Shown here piece by piece: positions 1 through 7,315 of a stretch of DNA of 39,368 nucleotides (position 1 is its first letter; each line of letters begins with the position of its first letter). This DNA comes from Collinsella aerofaciens (lineage in GTDB: Bacteria > Actinomycetota > Coriobacteriia > Coriobacteriales > Coriobacteriaceae), in the NCBI RefSeq assembly GCF_902364945.1, contig NZ_CABJFS010000015.1, positions 1 to 39,368 on the forward strand, written 5' to 3'. The position numbers were made by a program, and so were the translations under genes. The notes under the pieces were generated by a model, which worked only from the letters and a program-made list of their open reading frames with translations, was not told the origin of the DNA and made no database searches.

Positions 1-20
1 ACGCGGGGCCCGTTCAGGCT

Positions 21-45
21 GTTGCGTTGAGATTGAAAATCAACC
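21..45. repeat. Imperfect direct repeat, left copy (partner 1672-1696)
   Basis: This 25-base stretch matches 1672-1696 at 20 of 25 positions in the same orientation, ending in the shared AAATCAACC. The two copies bracket the transposase gene. They are too long and too diverged to be a normal IS30 target duplication. They may be two copies of an older repeat into which the element inserted, or part of the element's ends. Confidence 0.4.
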
Positions 46-84
46 TCACTGCACCTCCCTTGATTGGCAACTTCATCCGAACAC

Positions 85-124
85 TTCCCACATTCATCCG
101 CACATGTGCGGGTGAATGTGGGAA
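85..124. repeat. 40-bp palindrome upstream of the transposase
   Basis: Bases 85-104 pair with 105-124 with a single mismatch (97 against 112), centred on CACATGTG. It lies about 50 bases ahead of the transposase start. It could be an operator or a cruciform, or part of the left end of the insertion sequence. No matching inverted copy was found to the right of the gene, so the exact IS ends are not resolved. Confidence 0.6.
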
Positions 125-175
125 TCCGATACCCTGAGGGCCGGACCGGCCGGCCCCGGGAGATCGGAGGACGGC

Positions 176-1468
176 ATGTCCGGAAAGAGGAAGAAGGGCG
201 TCGGGAAGGCGGCCCCGAGGGCCTACGGCAGGCTCACCAGGCACGAGCGGAACACGGTCCAGAGGATGCTGGAGCGAGGGGCCTCGTGCAGGCAGATCGC
301 GAGGGAGCTGGGCAGGTCGCCCTCGACGGTGAGCGCCGAGGTGGCGTCGCACAGGTTCGTGACCGCGCCGAGGGAGAGGCGCGGCGAGCGCGTGGACGCC
401 TCCGCCGACCTGTCCGCGGCATGCCCGCGCCTGGCCGCGTGGCCGCGATGCTGCAACGGGTGCGGGCGGTACCGCGCGATCGGCTGCAAGCGCCGCCCGC
501 ACGTCTTCTACGAGGCCCGCGCCGCGCAGCTGTGCGCGGACTCGGTCCTCGTCTCGTCGAGGCGCGGGATAGACGCCGACGAGCCCGCCGCGGCCGAGGC
601 GCTCGCCCTCATCCGCGACGGCCTGGGCCGGGGGCTCTCGCCCGAGCAGCTGTCCGCCCGCAACGGCGGGCCCGTGGACCTGTCGCCCTCGACGATCTAC
701 CGCTGGGTCGCGGCGGGCTACGACGGCATGACCAACATGGAGCTCAGGCGCAAGGTCGGCTACAGGCCCAGGTCGCACCGGGCCCCGAAGAGGGCGACGC
801 CGCACTCGCCCCGCAGGTCGCACGCCGCGTTCCTCGCCCTCGGCGAGGACGCGTGCGCCGCCGCCTGGGAGATGGACACCGTCGAGGGCTCGCGGGAGGA
901 CAGCGCCTGCCTGCTCACGCTGCTGCACCGCCCCAGCAGGCTGCAGCTCGCGCTGCCGCTCGCGGCGAAGGACGCCGAGAGCGTGGCGGCGGCGCTCGGG
1001 GGCGTGCGCTCGGTGCTGGGCGCCGGCGGGACGCGCCGCGTGTTCCGCGCCGTCCTCACCGACAACGGCGCCGAGTTCTCCGACGAGGGCGCGATCGCCG
1101 CGCTGATCGGCGAGGGGCCGGGCGAGACGAGGCTGTTCTACTGCGACCCCCGGCGCAGCGACCAGAAGGGCGCCTGCGAGCGCAACCACGTCGAGATCAG
1201 GAAGCTGCTGCCCAAGGGCCGCGGCCTCAGGTTCGACCGGCTAGCCCCGGCCGACCTTGCGCTGGCGATGTCGCACGTGAACTCCGAGCCCCGCGGCGCG
1301 CTCGGCTTCGCGACGCCCGCCCGCACCTTCCGGGCGATGCTCGGCGACGACGCGGCGGCGCTGCTGGAGGCGTACGGCATCGAGGACGTGCCCGTCGACG
1401 GGCTCGACCTGACGCCGGGGCTCATCGCGCGGGCGCGCGCAGAGAGGGGCGATGCCCCGCTGTCCTAG
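176..1468 (+). CDS. IS30-family transposase
   Basis: This is a DDE transposase of about 430 residues, expected to cut and join the ends of its own insertion sequence. The N-terminus carries a helix-turn-helix of the IS30 type (RLTRHERNTVQRML, then CRQIARELGRSPSTVSAEV). The C-terminal half has the DDE core: Asp in WEMDTVEG, Asp in LTDNGAEF and Glu in CERNHVEIRK. I start it at the ATG at 176 because GATCGGAGG lies just upstream at 162-170; an in-frame ATG at 116 lies inside the palindrome and has no such site. The reading frame is intact. Its G+C content looks clearly higher than that of neighbouring genes, which fits recent arrival by transfer. The gene length suits the family. Terminal inverted repeats could not be assigned, so whether the element is complete is open. 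Confidence 0.9.
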   Translation: MSGKRKKGVGKAAPRAYGRLTRHERNTVQRMLERGASCRQIARELGRSPSTVSAEVASHRFVTAPRERRGERVDASADLSAACPRLAAWPRCCNGCGRYRAIGCKRRPHVFYEARAAQLCADSVLVSSRRGIDADEPAAAEALALIRDGLGRGLSPEQLSARNGGPVDLSPSTIYRWVAAGYDGMTNMELRRKVGYRPRSHRAPKRATPHSPRRSHAAFLALGEDACAAAWEMDTVEGSREDSACLLTLLHRPSRLQLALPLAAKDAESVAAALGGVRSVLGAGGTRRVFRAVLTDNGAEFSDEGAIAALIGEGPGETRLFYCDPRRSDQKGACERNHVEIRKLLPKGRGLRFDRLAPADLALAMSHVNSEPRGALGFATPARTFRAMLGDDAAALLEAYGIEDVPVDGLDLTPGLIARARAERGDAPLS

Positions 1469-1725
1469 CCTGAAAGGGAAAAACGGAATAGACTGACCGA
1501 CCGTTCGGCTGGGTCTGGGAGGAGGTGCCGGGCGGCGGGCGGAGCATGGCCACCGGACCCATCGAAACACATCTCCACCGTTCCTTCAACTGGGAAAATG
1601 CCGACCCGGGGGCCCGAATGGGACCTCGGGGGCGTTCGGCTAGCTGCGGGAACGGCCTATTCGCTCAATGTGTTCGGCTGAGATCGGAAATCAACCAAGA
1701 CGTGCGACCTATATAACATATCGAC
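1469..1725. other. Right flank of the IS30 gene, no gene seen
   Basis: These roughly 260 bases follow the transposase stop. They are GC-rich up to about 1660, with runs such as CCCGGGGGCCCG, and then turn AT-richer. The right copy of the flanking direct repeat is at 1672-1696. I see no convincing gene. The right end of the insertion sequence should lie here but could not be located. Confidence 0.45.
1672..1696. repeat. Imperfect direct repeat, right copy (partner 21-45)
   Basis: This is the right-hand copy of the 25-base repeat described at 21-45, with the shared pattern CTGAGATCGGAAATCAACC here against TTGAGATTGAAAATCAACC on the left. The change in composition just beyond it suggests the chromosome proper resumes about here. 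Confidence 0.4.
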
Positions 1726-1755
1726 AAAAAAGACTGCCGGCGCGGGGCGGCGCCG
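1726..1755 (-). terminator. Rho-independent terminator of the 96-residue gene
   Basis: Read on the minus strand, a CGGCGC/GCGCCG stem (1755-1750 with 1743-1738) is followed, after GGCAGTC, by six T's at 1731-1726. It lies about 30 bases after the stop of the gene at 1787-2077. The stem is short, so it is of moderate strength. Confidence 0.6.
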
Positions 1756-1786
1756 ACGGTTGCGAGAGAATATCGATTGTTGGCTG

Positions 1787-2077
1787 TTAAGCAGCGACGG
1801 CCTCGTAGACCGTGGCGCCCGAGAAGCTGTCGTGCAGGCTCTTGCCGCAGATCCAAGGCAGCTCGACGACCTCGCAGACCGTATTGACCAGCTCGGAGCA
1901 GTCAGTAAAATGGCCCTTATCGTTGAGGGCCTCGCAATCCTGAACACGCCAATAGCCATCGGTGTGCGTAATGTAGTACTCGTGATCGTTGATCGACACG
2001 AAAGCGCGCGTCTTGGAACGCAACAGCTTCAGAAATCCTTCGAAGTCGGTCTCGACGACATCTCCAGCCTGGAACAT
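1787..2077 (-). CDS. Small conserved-looking protein of unknown function
   Basis: This encodes 96 residues, rich in Asp/Glu, with aromatic residues (HEYYITHTDGYWRVQDCE) and no signal peptide or membrane segment. An AGGAGG site at 2085-2090 is placed ideally ahead of the ATG, and a terminator follows the stop, so it is very likely a real single-gene unit. Three cysteines (CEA, DCS, ICG) are present without a clear metal motif. I do not recognise the family. It is divergent from the nitroreductase, sharing a gap of about 290 bases that contains only AT-rich promoter-like sequence. Confidence 0.7.
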   Translation of the reverse strand: MFQAGDVVETDFEGFLKLLRSKTRAFVSINDHEYYITHTDGYWRVQDCEALNDKGHFTDCSELVNTVCEVVELPWICGKSLHDSFSGATVYEAVAA

Positions 2078-2367
2078 GATGTTACCTCCTGGCCCGGCGC
2101 CACCATGGCGCGTTGATAAACGTTGGTACTCCTTTAGTAAAACCTTTATCAGGGCTTATGCGCGCATCATTTAGGCAAATGGTAAAAACCGCAGGGTAGA
2201 CGGGATAAAACGTTTAATCATCCCACCGGTTTGTCACATTCTGGCTGAAGTTTTATGCAAACCAACTTTTCCACTTGGTAGCTTGCATTTTTTGGGGCCG
2301 ACGGCGCGATTACGGTTTTGGTTCGGCGGGTAAGAACGAGGCATCGCAACCAACGTCAGGAGGACAC

Positions 2368-2889
2368 ATGGAGACCATCGAGGCGCTCATCCATCGCCGC
2401 AGCTGCCGCAAATACAGCGATCGCCCTGTCGAGGCCGAGAAGCTCGCACGCATTATCGAAGCCGGTCAGTATGCGCCGAGCGGCATGGGACGCCAGCCGG
2501 TCACGTTCGTCGCCGTCACCGACCCCGCAACCGTCGAGCGCCTCTCGCAGCTCAACGCCCAGGCTATGGGTAGCGAGGGAGATCCCTTCTACGGCGCCAA
2601 GACCGTTGTGGTGGTACTCGTCGACCGCAGCGTGCCCACGCACCTGGAAGACGGCTCACTCGCCATGGGCAACCTGCTCAACGCAGCCTATGCGCTGGGC
2701 GTCGATTCGTGTTGGATCCACCGCGCGCACGAGGTCTTTGACTCACCCGAGGGATTGGAACTGCTGGCCAAGTGGGGTCTGCCCGCCGACGGAAGCCTGC
2801 GCGGTGTGGGCAACTGCATTCTGGGCTATGCCGAAGACGTGCTTCCCCAGGCCAAACCCCGCCGCGACAACATCGTGTACGTCAGGTAA
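2368..2889 (+). CDS. Nitroreductase-family flavoprotein
   Basis: This is a compact nitroreductase-like oxidoreductase of 173 residues, expected to bind FMN and to reduce nitro- or quinone-type substrates with NAD(P)H in the cytoplasm. The N-terminus has the family signature: IHRRSCRKYSDRPVE, then IIEAGQYAPSGMGRQP, which contributes to FMN binding. The C-terminal part has the family's GVGNCILGYAED segment (family ILGY/GYP region). I start at the ATG at 2368, seven or fewer bases after AGGAGG (2359-2364); the frame stays open upstream to 2275, but that stretch has no site. The natural substrate cannot be told. A structured repeat begins seven bases after its stop. Confidence 0.88.
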   Translation: METIEALIHRRSCRKYSDRPVEAEKLARIIEAGQYAPSGMGRQPVTFVAVTDPATVERLSQLNAQAMGSEGDPFYGAKTVVVVLVDRSVPTHLEDGSLAMGNLLNAAYALGVDSCWIHRAHEVFDSPEGLELLAKWGLPADGSLRGVGNCILGYAEDVLPQAKPRRDNIVYVR

Positions 2890-2895
2890 TTAGTT

Positions 2896-3036
2896 CCGCC
2901 GTTCTAACGAACGGCGGCCCCGCTGACGCTGCGCGAGCCGCATTCACGCCAATCTGACGTTCAATTTCGAGGGCGCGACCAAAAGGTCAGCGCCCTCTCA
3001 TTTCACGTCACCTTGGCACAAATGCGGTTCGCTCGC
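2896..3036 (+). repeat. Structured intergenic element, copy 1
   Basis: It opens with a perfect 9-bp hairpin (2896-2904 with 2909-2917, loop TAAC). Then comes a nested fold: an outer stem (about 2931-2952 with 3013-3036), a TGACGT/ACGTCA stem (2955-2960 with 3005-3010), and an apical GAGGGCGC-GACC stem (2969-2980) capped by AAAA and closing with GGTC-A-GCGCCCTC (2985-2997). The core matches copy 2 at 13928-14072 almost base for base. The outer stem differs in sequence but still pairs. It sits seven bases after a stop codon, as copy 2 sits just after larE. It resembles no terminator or riboswitch class I know. The strand is set by the upstream gene. Confidence 0.75.
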
Positions 3037-3130
3037 TGTTGGTGACTGACATCGGGTGCACCACTGTTTACATTCGACACTTGGGCAGCTTAAAAAGGCC
3101 CCATCCCAAATTTGCTGCCCCACTCGCAAC

Positions 3131-3706
3131 TTATCTTGCCGATGGAGTTGTCGTCGTTTCGTTCGTGTGAGTCGTTTCGGCTTCGCTGCCTTGTTCGTCC
3201 TCGTCCTTTTGCGCATCGGCGATGGTGGAGGCCGCCGCAACGATACCACGCTGAGGCGCCACGCCCGTCTGGGCCTGAGCGCCCTCGACAAGCTCCGTGC
3301 CGGCATGCGCGAGCTCGGGCGACTTAAACAATGCGTCCAGATTGGCCCCGCCGCCGGCGTAACCAAGTGCCGCGAGCGCGATGGCGATTATCGCGGCAAC
3401 GACCGCGATCGGAACATAGCGATGCCAGCCTGCGGGATTGAGGCCGCTACGGCGAGCAGCGCCACGGCTAATGAAGCCGAGCGTTCCATCGTGCTTGAGC
3501 TTTGAGCCCACCACACGCTTACGGCCCCACAGCGACGATTCGGCCTGCATGGCCAAGCGAGCGCTTGCCGAAGGATAGCCATATCTAGTGCGTTTGAACG
3601 AGCCGTCGAAGCCTGAGGCGCTTTTGCCCCACGTCCGCGAAGCCGTGCGACGGTTGACCGGCGCCGTGGGCTTTCGAGCCCGATTAGGTTTTGAAGTCTC
3701 CGTCAT
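3131..3706 (-). CDS. Single-pass membrane protein of unknown function
   Basis: This encodes 191 residues. The N-terminal ~95 are basic and Ser/Thr/Arg-rich (for example NRARKPTAPVNRRTASRTWG) and probably cytoplasmic. One membrane helix follows at about 98-117 (VPIAVVAAIIAIALAALGYA). The C-terminal ~70 residues are acidic and low in complexity, ending in a Thr-rich tail (ETTHTNETTTTPSAR), and are probably outside the cell. I start at the ATG at 3706 because GGGGG lies just upstream; the frame is open to 3760. No known domain is visible. It is downstream of, and co-directional with, the regulator at 3791-5008, with an 84-base gap, so it may be its target or simply share the transcript. Confidence 0.7.
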   Translation of the reverse strand: MTETSKPNRARKPTAPVNRRTASRTWGKSASGFDGSFKRTRYGYPSASARLAMQAESSLWGRKRVVGSKLKHDGTLGFISRGAARRSGLNPAGWHRYVPIAVVAAIIAIALAALGYAGGGANLDALFKSPELAHAGTELVEGAQAQTGVAPQRGIVAAASTIADAQKDEDEQGSEAETTHTNETTTTPSAR

Positions 3707-3790
3707 ACGCCCCCGCACGCCGTAACGCAATCGAAACATTACCGCTTTGGACTGTAGCACACGCGCTGCACGCGGTCACGAGCGCCTCGC

Positions 3791-5008
3791 TCAGCGGTCA
3801 TCGTCCTTCAGCAAGCGCCACAGGGTCGTGCGGCTTATTCCCAGCACCTCGGCAGCGCGGGTCCGGTTGCCCTGAAGGTAGCCTACGACCAGCCGCGCGA
3901 TGTCGCGTTCGGTATCGGCCAGTGGACGCAGGATATACAGGTCGCTGTCGAGCGTCGGAGTGCCAAAGGTTGCGGTTTTGATGACGTCTTCCTGGGCGAG
4001 CACCTCCTCCGCCACCGTGCGCTCCGCCACACCCGGCCCTACTAATATATAGAGTCGTTCCGAGACCTCGCGAAGCTGCAGATAGTTGCGTGGCCAGCGA
4101 TAGCCGTTGAGCGTCGAGGCAGCCTCCTCAGACATACTCGGAGCGGCAGTTCCAAAGACATCTGATAGATACGACAAATACTGCGCGACCTTTTTCGATG
4201 CGCCACCCTGCTCGGCAATCGCAGGCGCCACACTCACTGCGCACGCCAAGCGCTCGGTTACAAAAGCGGCCTGATCGCTTTCGCCACCGCCCGGCATATC
4301 GTTTGCCGTCAGAACCACATGGCAACGCGCGGCCAGCGCCGTGTCGGTCATCGTAGAGACAAGCTCGCGCAGACGCTGCGGCGAAAGTGCATGCCAGCCG
4401 CCAATACAAAGGGTCAGCCTTGCCTGGAACAGCGGCGATTCCGAGCTTTTGAGCAGATGGCGCCAGCCGCGATCTGTGAGCTCGTCAAGTGCCACGGACA
4501 CAAAGGGTTCGTCAGCATAAGGCCCATCCAGATAGAGGCGTTTTGCAATCTCTGCCTGGCCAGCACCCAGCTCGCCCTCCAACATGAGGGGCACGCCGCG
4601 GGCATAGCTTTCGCAGACGGGGCCAGAGACCGCAGCGGCACCCTCGACAATGCCGTACGCGCTTGCCTCGTAGCGCGCCTCGACCTCATCTGCGTTAAGC
4701 CACTCAATGCCCGCGTGTGCCGCCACACCGCGCACCTCGCGGATCACGACCACCCAAAGCGCGCCGTCTTCCTTGGCGACCGGACGCACCGTGAGGCTCA
4801 AGCGCCCTCCCGCATGCCCCATCACCAGGCGCGTGCCGTTGCCCACGCGCCCCAGGCGCTCGGCGACAAATGCCGCGACATCTTGCTCGAGCGCGACATC
4901 ATCCATGGTCGAAATCGCCACGTGTCCATGCCCATCGATTGCCAACGCCGAGGCCCCGGCAGCAGCCAAGGCCTCGATCAAGATTTGTAGCTTGGCGTCA
5001 CTGTTCAT
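3791..5008 (-). CDS. Degenerate NtrC-like transcriptional regulator
   Basis: This is a regulator of about 405 residues, laid out like a sigma-54 activator but stripped of its key parts. Residues ~1-100 form a sensor-like region (ALAIDGHGHVAI). The middle resembles an AAA+ domain, but its nucleotide loop is altered (GELGAGQAEIAK at about 145-156, with Gln in place of the Walker Lys), and the GAFTGA sigma-54 contact loop is absent. The last 25 residues are a Fis-type helix-turn-helix (GNRTRAAEVLGISRTTLWRL). It probably binds DNA without activating sigma-54 RNA polymerase. I start at the ATG at 5008, with GAGGA upstream; an in-frame GTG at 5032 is possible. A strong stem-loop sits in its leader (5133-5220). 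The effector is unknown. Confidence 0.8.
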   Translation of the reverse strand: MNSDAKLQILIEALAAAGASALAIDGHGHVAISTMDDVALEQDVAAFVAERLGRVGNGTRLVMGHAGGRLSLTVRPVAKEDGALWVVVIREVRGVAAHAGIEWLNADEVEARYEASAYGIVEGAAAVSGPVCESYARGVPLMLEGELGAGQAEIAKRLYLDGPYADEPFVSVALDELTDRGWRHLLKSSESPLFQARLTLCIGGWHALSPQRLRELVSTMTDTALAARCHVVLTANDMPGGGESDQAAFVTERLACAVSVAPAIAEQGGASKKVAQYLSYLSDVFGTAAPSMSEEAASTLNGYRWPRNYLQLREVSERLYILVGPGVAERTVAEEVLAQEDVIKTATFGTPTLDSDLYILRPLADTERDIARLVVGYLQGNRTRAAEVLGISRTTLWRLLKDDDR

Positions 5009-5132
5009 ATTGCGTCCCGTCCTCGACGCCACGCCGCCACCGACGGCCGCGCGGGTGAGTGTTTCAAAATTGAACGATATTGCTCACCAAACACTATAGG
5101 GCAGAGGCCGCCGTCCTGCGAGTATATGAGTT

Positions 5133-5220
5133 GCCCCGCATCGCCATCCTGGCGGGGCGATAAGAGCTCTTCGGGACCTATAAACCTGCGGACAAGCCAT
5201 ACCCGCAAGAGCTCCTATCG
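5133..5220 (-). promoter_or_regulatory. Structured leader of the NtrC-like regulator gene
   Basis: Read on the minus strand, 5220-5207 pairs with 5171-5158 over 14 bases with one G-U pair. After a bulged base, a further CGGG/CCCG (5205-5202 with 5175-5172) closes an asymmetric 26-base loop. A second hairpin, GCCCCGC/GCGGGGC (5158-5152 with 5139-5133), follows directly and shares base 5158 with the first, so the two may compete. No T run follows, so it is not a simple terminator for the transporter upstream. It could be a regulatory leader of the regulator, whose start is about 125 bases further on. A palindromic stretch TTCAAAATTGAA lies nearby at 5063-5074. Confidence 0.5.
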
Positions 5221-5273
5221 CTCCACCGCGGACATGCGCTCACCAGCATGCAGCACGCAAATAAGCTACTTCT

Positions 5274-6308
5274 CTACCAGATTCCCAGCACGTGCTGCAT
5301 TCCCAAACTCATGCACGCAATGCCAATCCAGCAGCAAAAGCCCAATGCGATGGGCTTACCGCCCTTTTTGACCAGCTCGACGATATCGGTATTAAAGCCA
5401 ATGGCCGCCATAGCCATCACGATAAAGAACTTCGAAAGCTCCTTGATGGGCGCCGTAATGGACGCGGGAAGCTGAAGCACCGTGGTGATTACGCTCGCCA
5501 GCACAAAGAACAGCACGAACATGGGAAACGCGCGTTTAAGCGAGAACGTGCTTTTGGCGTCGCCGCCGGCCTTGCGCGCCAGATGCATCTGCCAGCATGC
5601 GAGAACCAACGTAATGGGAATAATGGCCAGCGTCCTGGTGAGCTTGACCACCGTGGCGCTCTCGAGCACATTGGCACCGGGATGCATGCTGTCCCAAGCG
5701 CTCGCCGCAGCCGTTACGGACGAAGTGTCGTTGATGGCGGTGCCGGCAAACAGGCCAAAGCCCTCGTTGGTCAGCCCGAGCATGCCGCCGAGCGTCGGAA
5801 ACACGAGCGCCGCGATAACGTTAAACAGGAAGATGACCGAAATAGCCTGGGCAATCTCACGATCGTCGGCATCGATGACGGGCGCGGTCGCGGCGATGGC
5901 AGAACCGCCGCAAATCGACGAGCCCACACCCACGAGCGTCGCGATCTTGCCCGGCACGCGCATAACGCGGCAGAGCACGAAGGCGATGACAAGCGAGGTC
6001 GAGATCGTCGCCACGATAATCGGCAGCGACTGAGCGCCCTTGGACAGAATCTGCGAGAGGTTCATGCCAAAGCCAAGCAGGATTACCGCGTACTGCAAGA
6101 CTTTTTTAGACGTATAGGTGACGCCGGCGGCGAGCTGTTCGCGACGATTCTTGGGAAAGACGAGCGCCAGGACCATGCCAAAGAGGATGGCGAATACCGG
6201 ACCGCCGACCACCTCAATTTGTTTGCCGAGCAACGTCGCGGGAATGGCGATGATCAGGCAGAACAAAACGCCTTTCCAGCGCTCGCGTACGATATTTGCC
6301 AGTTGCAT
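5274..6308 (-). CDS. yeiH: YeiH-family putative sulfate exporter
   Basis: This is a multi-pass inner-membrane protein of 344 residues, the usual length for the YeiH/YadS (UPF0324) family, which databases annotate as a putative sulfate exporter; the true substrate is uncertain. About ten hydrophobic helices are visible, starting with GVLFCLIIAIPATLLG. Glycine-rich family segments follow: VGVGSSICGGSAIAATAPVI and the FGLFAGTAINDTSSV stretch. The start ATG at 6308 is preceded by AAGGAAT. It is divergent from the GntR-type regulator at 6471, with a 162-base gap that must hold both promoters. That arrangement suggests the regulator controls it. The structured leader and regulator gene lie downstream on the same strand. 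Confidence 0.88.
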   Translation of the reverse strand: MQLANIVRERWKGVLFCLIIAIPATLLGKQIEVVGGPVFAILFGMVLALVFPKNRREQLAAGVTYTSKKVLQYAVILLGFGMNLSQILSKGAQSLPIIVATISTSLVIAFVLCRVMRVPGKIATLVGVGSSICGGSAIAATAPVIDADDREIAQAISVIFLFNVIAALVFPTLGGMLGLTNEGFGLFAGTAINDTSSVTAAASAWDSMHPGANVLESATVVKLTRTLAIIPITLVLACWQMHLARKAGGDAKSTFSLKRAFPMFVLFFVLASVITTVLQLPASITAPIKELSKFFIVMAMAAIGFNTDIVELVKKGGKPIALGFCCWIGIACMSLGMQHVLGIW

Positions 6309-6470
6309 ATGGGATTCCTTCTTTCTATTTCACGTTTGCGACGGCTTATGATACGGCAACGTTGAGCACAATCCCGTACAAACGCAGGCAAAAATGTCGC
6401 AAAAGTTATCGGGCGGCGATTGAATTTCCACCGCAGAGAACTGATTCGCGGCATAATAAACAACTGACAT

Positions 6471-7202
6471 ATGAGTGTGGAAGAACGTTTGCGAGGCGCT
6501 ATGGAAGAATCGATGCACGTCGGCGAGCAGGAAACGAGCCTACAGGACCAGTCCTACCACACCATTCGACGCAAGATCGTCTACCTGGACTACAAGCCGG
6601 GCGAAAAGCTGGGCGTCAAGCAACTTTGCGACGACCTGGATATGGGGCGCACGCCCGTGCGCGAGGCACTGGTGCGTCTGGCGCAGGAAGGCCTGGTGCG
6701 CACCGTGCCCCAGAGCGGCACCTACGTCTCACCCATCAACCTCACCCTTGCCGAGAGTGCCTGCTACATCCGCGAACATCTGGAAAAGCAGGTGATTGTG
6801 GAGTGCTGTGCGCGAGCCACGTCGGCCGGCATCGAGCAGCTCGACCGCGCCATCGTGCTGCAGGAAAAGGCCATGGCCGAAGAGGATCGCATCGGCTTCT
6901 TTTTGAGCGACAACCTCATGCATCACATGATTTTTAGCATCGCATGCCGCAGCACCGTGTGGTCGTGGCTCGAGGAGACCAATGCCGACCTAGAGCGCTT
7001 CCGCTGGCTGCGCGCCGCCACGCAGGTTCTCGACAATCAGGACATCGTGAACGAGCACAAGCAGATTCGCCGCGCTATCGCCGGTCGCGACCCCATCGAA
7101 GCGAGCTTTTTGGTCAGCAAGCACCTGCACATGATGTTCCGCAACCAAACCGAGGTTCTGGACCAGTTCCCCGAGTACTTCGAGACCAGCAAGCTCCGCT
7201 AA
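6471..7202 (+). CDS. GntR-family regulator, FCD subgroup
   Basis: This is a DNA-binding repressor-type protein of 243 residues. A winged helix occupies residues ~30-88 (GVKQLCDDLDMGRTPVREALVRLAQEGLV, then the wing VPQSGTYVSP). It is followed by an all-helical ligand-binding domain of the FCD type, with possible metal ligands in DNLMHH, NEHKQI and SKHLHM. FadR/FCD members usually sense small organic acids. The chosen ATG at 6471 lacks a clear ribosome site; the ATG at 6501 has GAGG very close upstream and is an alternative. The gene is divergent from the YeiH-type transporter, its most likely target. A hairpin repeat begins in the stop codon. Confidence 0.85.
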   Translation: MSVEERLRGAMEESMHVGEQETSLQDQSYHTIRRKIVYLDYKPGEKLGVKQLCDDLDMGRTPVREALVRLAQEGLVRTVPQSGTYVSPINLTLAESACYIREHLEKQVIVECCARATSAGIEQLDRAIVLQEKAMAEEDRIGFFLSDNLMHHMIFSIACRSTVWSWLEETNADLERFRWLRAATQVLDNQDIVNEHKQIRRAIAGRDPIEASFLVSKHLHMMFRNQTEVLDQFPEYFETSKLR

Positions 7203-7253
7203 CCTGCCAAAAAGGGACAGGTTTATTTTGGCAGGTTTTATCTGGGCAAATGC
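7201..7253 (+). repeat. GGGACAGG hairpin repeat, copy A
   Basis: A 12-bp perfect stem (7201-7212 with 7226-7237) closes a loop containing GGGACAGG, followed by the tail TTTATCTGGGCAAATGC. Near-copies are at 9374-9427 (inverted), 14109-14161 and 14943-14995. It overlaps the stop codon of the GntR gene and abuts the glmS terminator. Confidence 0.8.
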
Positions 7254-7258
7254 AACAA

Positions 7259-7288
7259 GGCCCGGCTCCGCTGCAACGGAGCCGGGCC
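7259..7288 (-). terminator. Terminator of glmS
   Basis: A 12-bp GC-rich stem, GGCCCGGCTCCG (7259-7270) with its complement at 7277-7288, closes a six-base loop. On the minus strand it is followed by TTGTTGCATTTG. It lies 28 bases past the glmS stop, and may also stop transcripts coming from the GntR gene. Confidence 0.75.
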
Positions 7289-7315
7289 TCGGTCACTAGA
7301 ACGGCGGAACAACAA

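Noticed and set aside
14..1189. A minus-strand frame opposite the transposase
   Set aside because: Composition is Ala/Arg/Gly-rich, as expected from antisense of a GC-rich gene; no domain is visible.
64..1473. A second plus-strand frame overlapping the transposase
   Set aside because: It is Arg-rich shadow sequence; the alternate frame (176-1468) has all DDE residues.
7203..7315. glmS ribozyme or other riboswitch near glmS
   Set aside because: The sequence ahead of glmS shows no ribozyme-like conserved core; the gap after it is explained by a repeat and a terminator.
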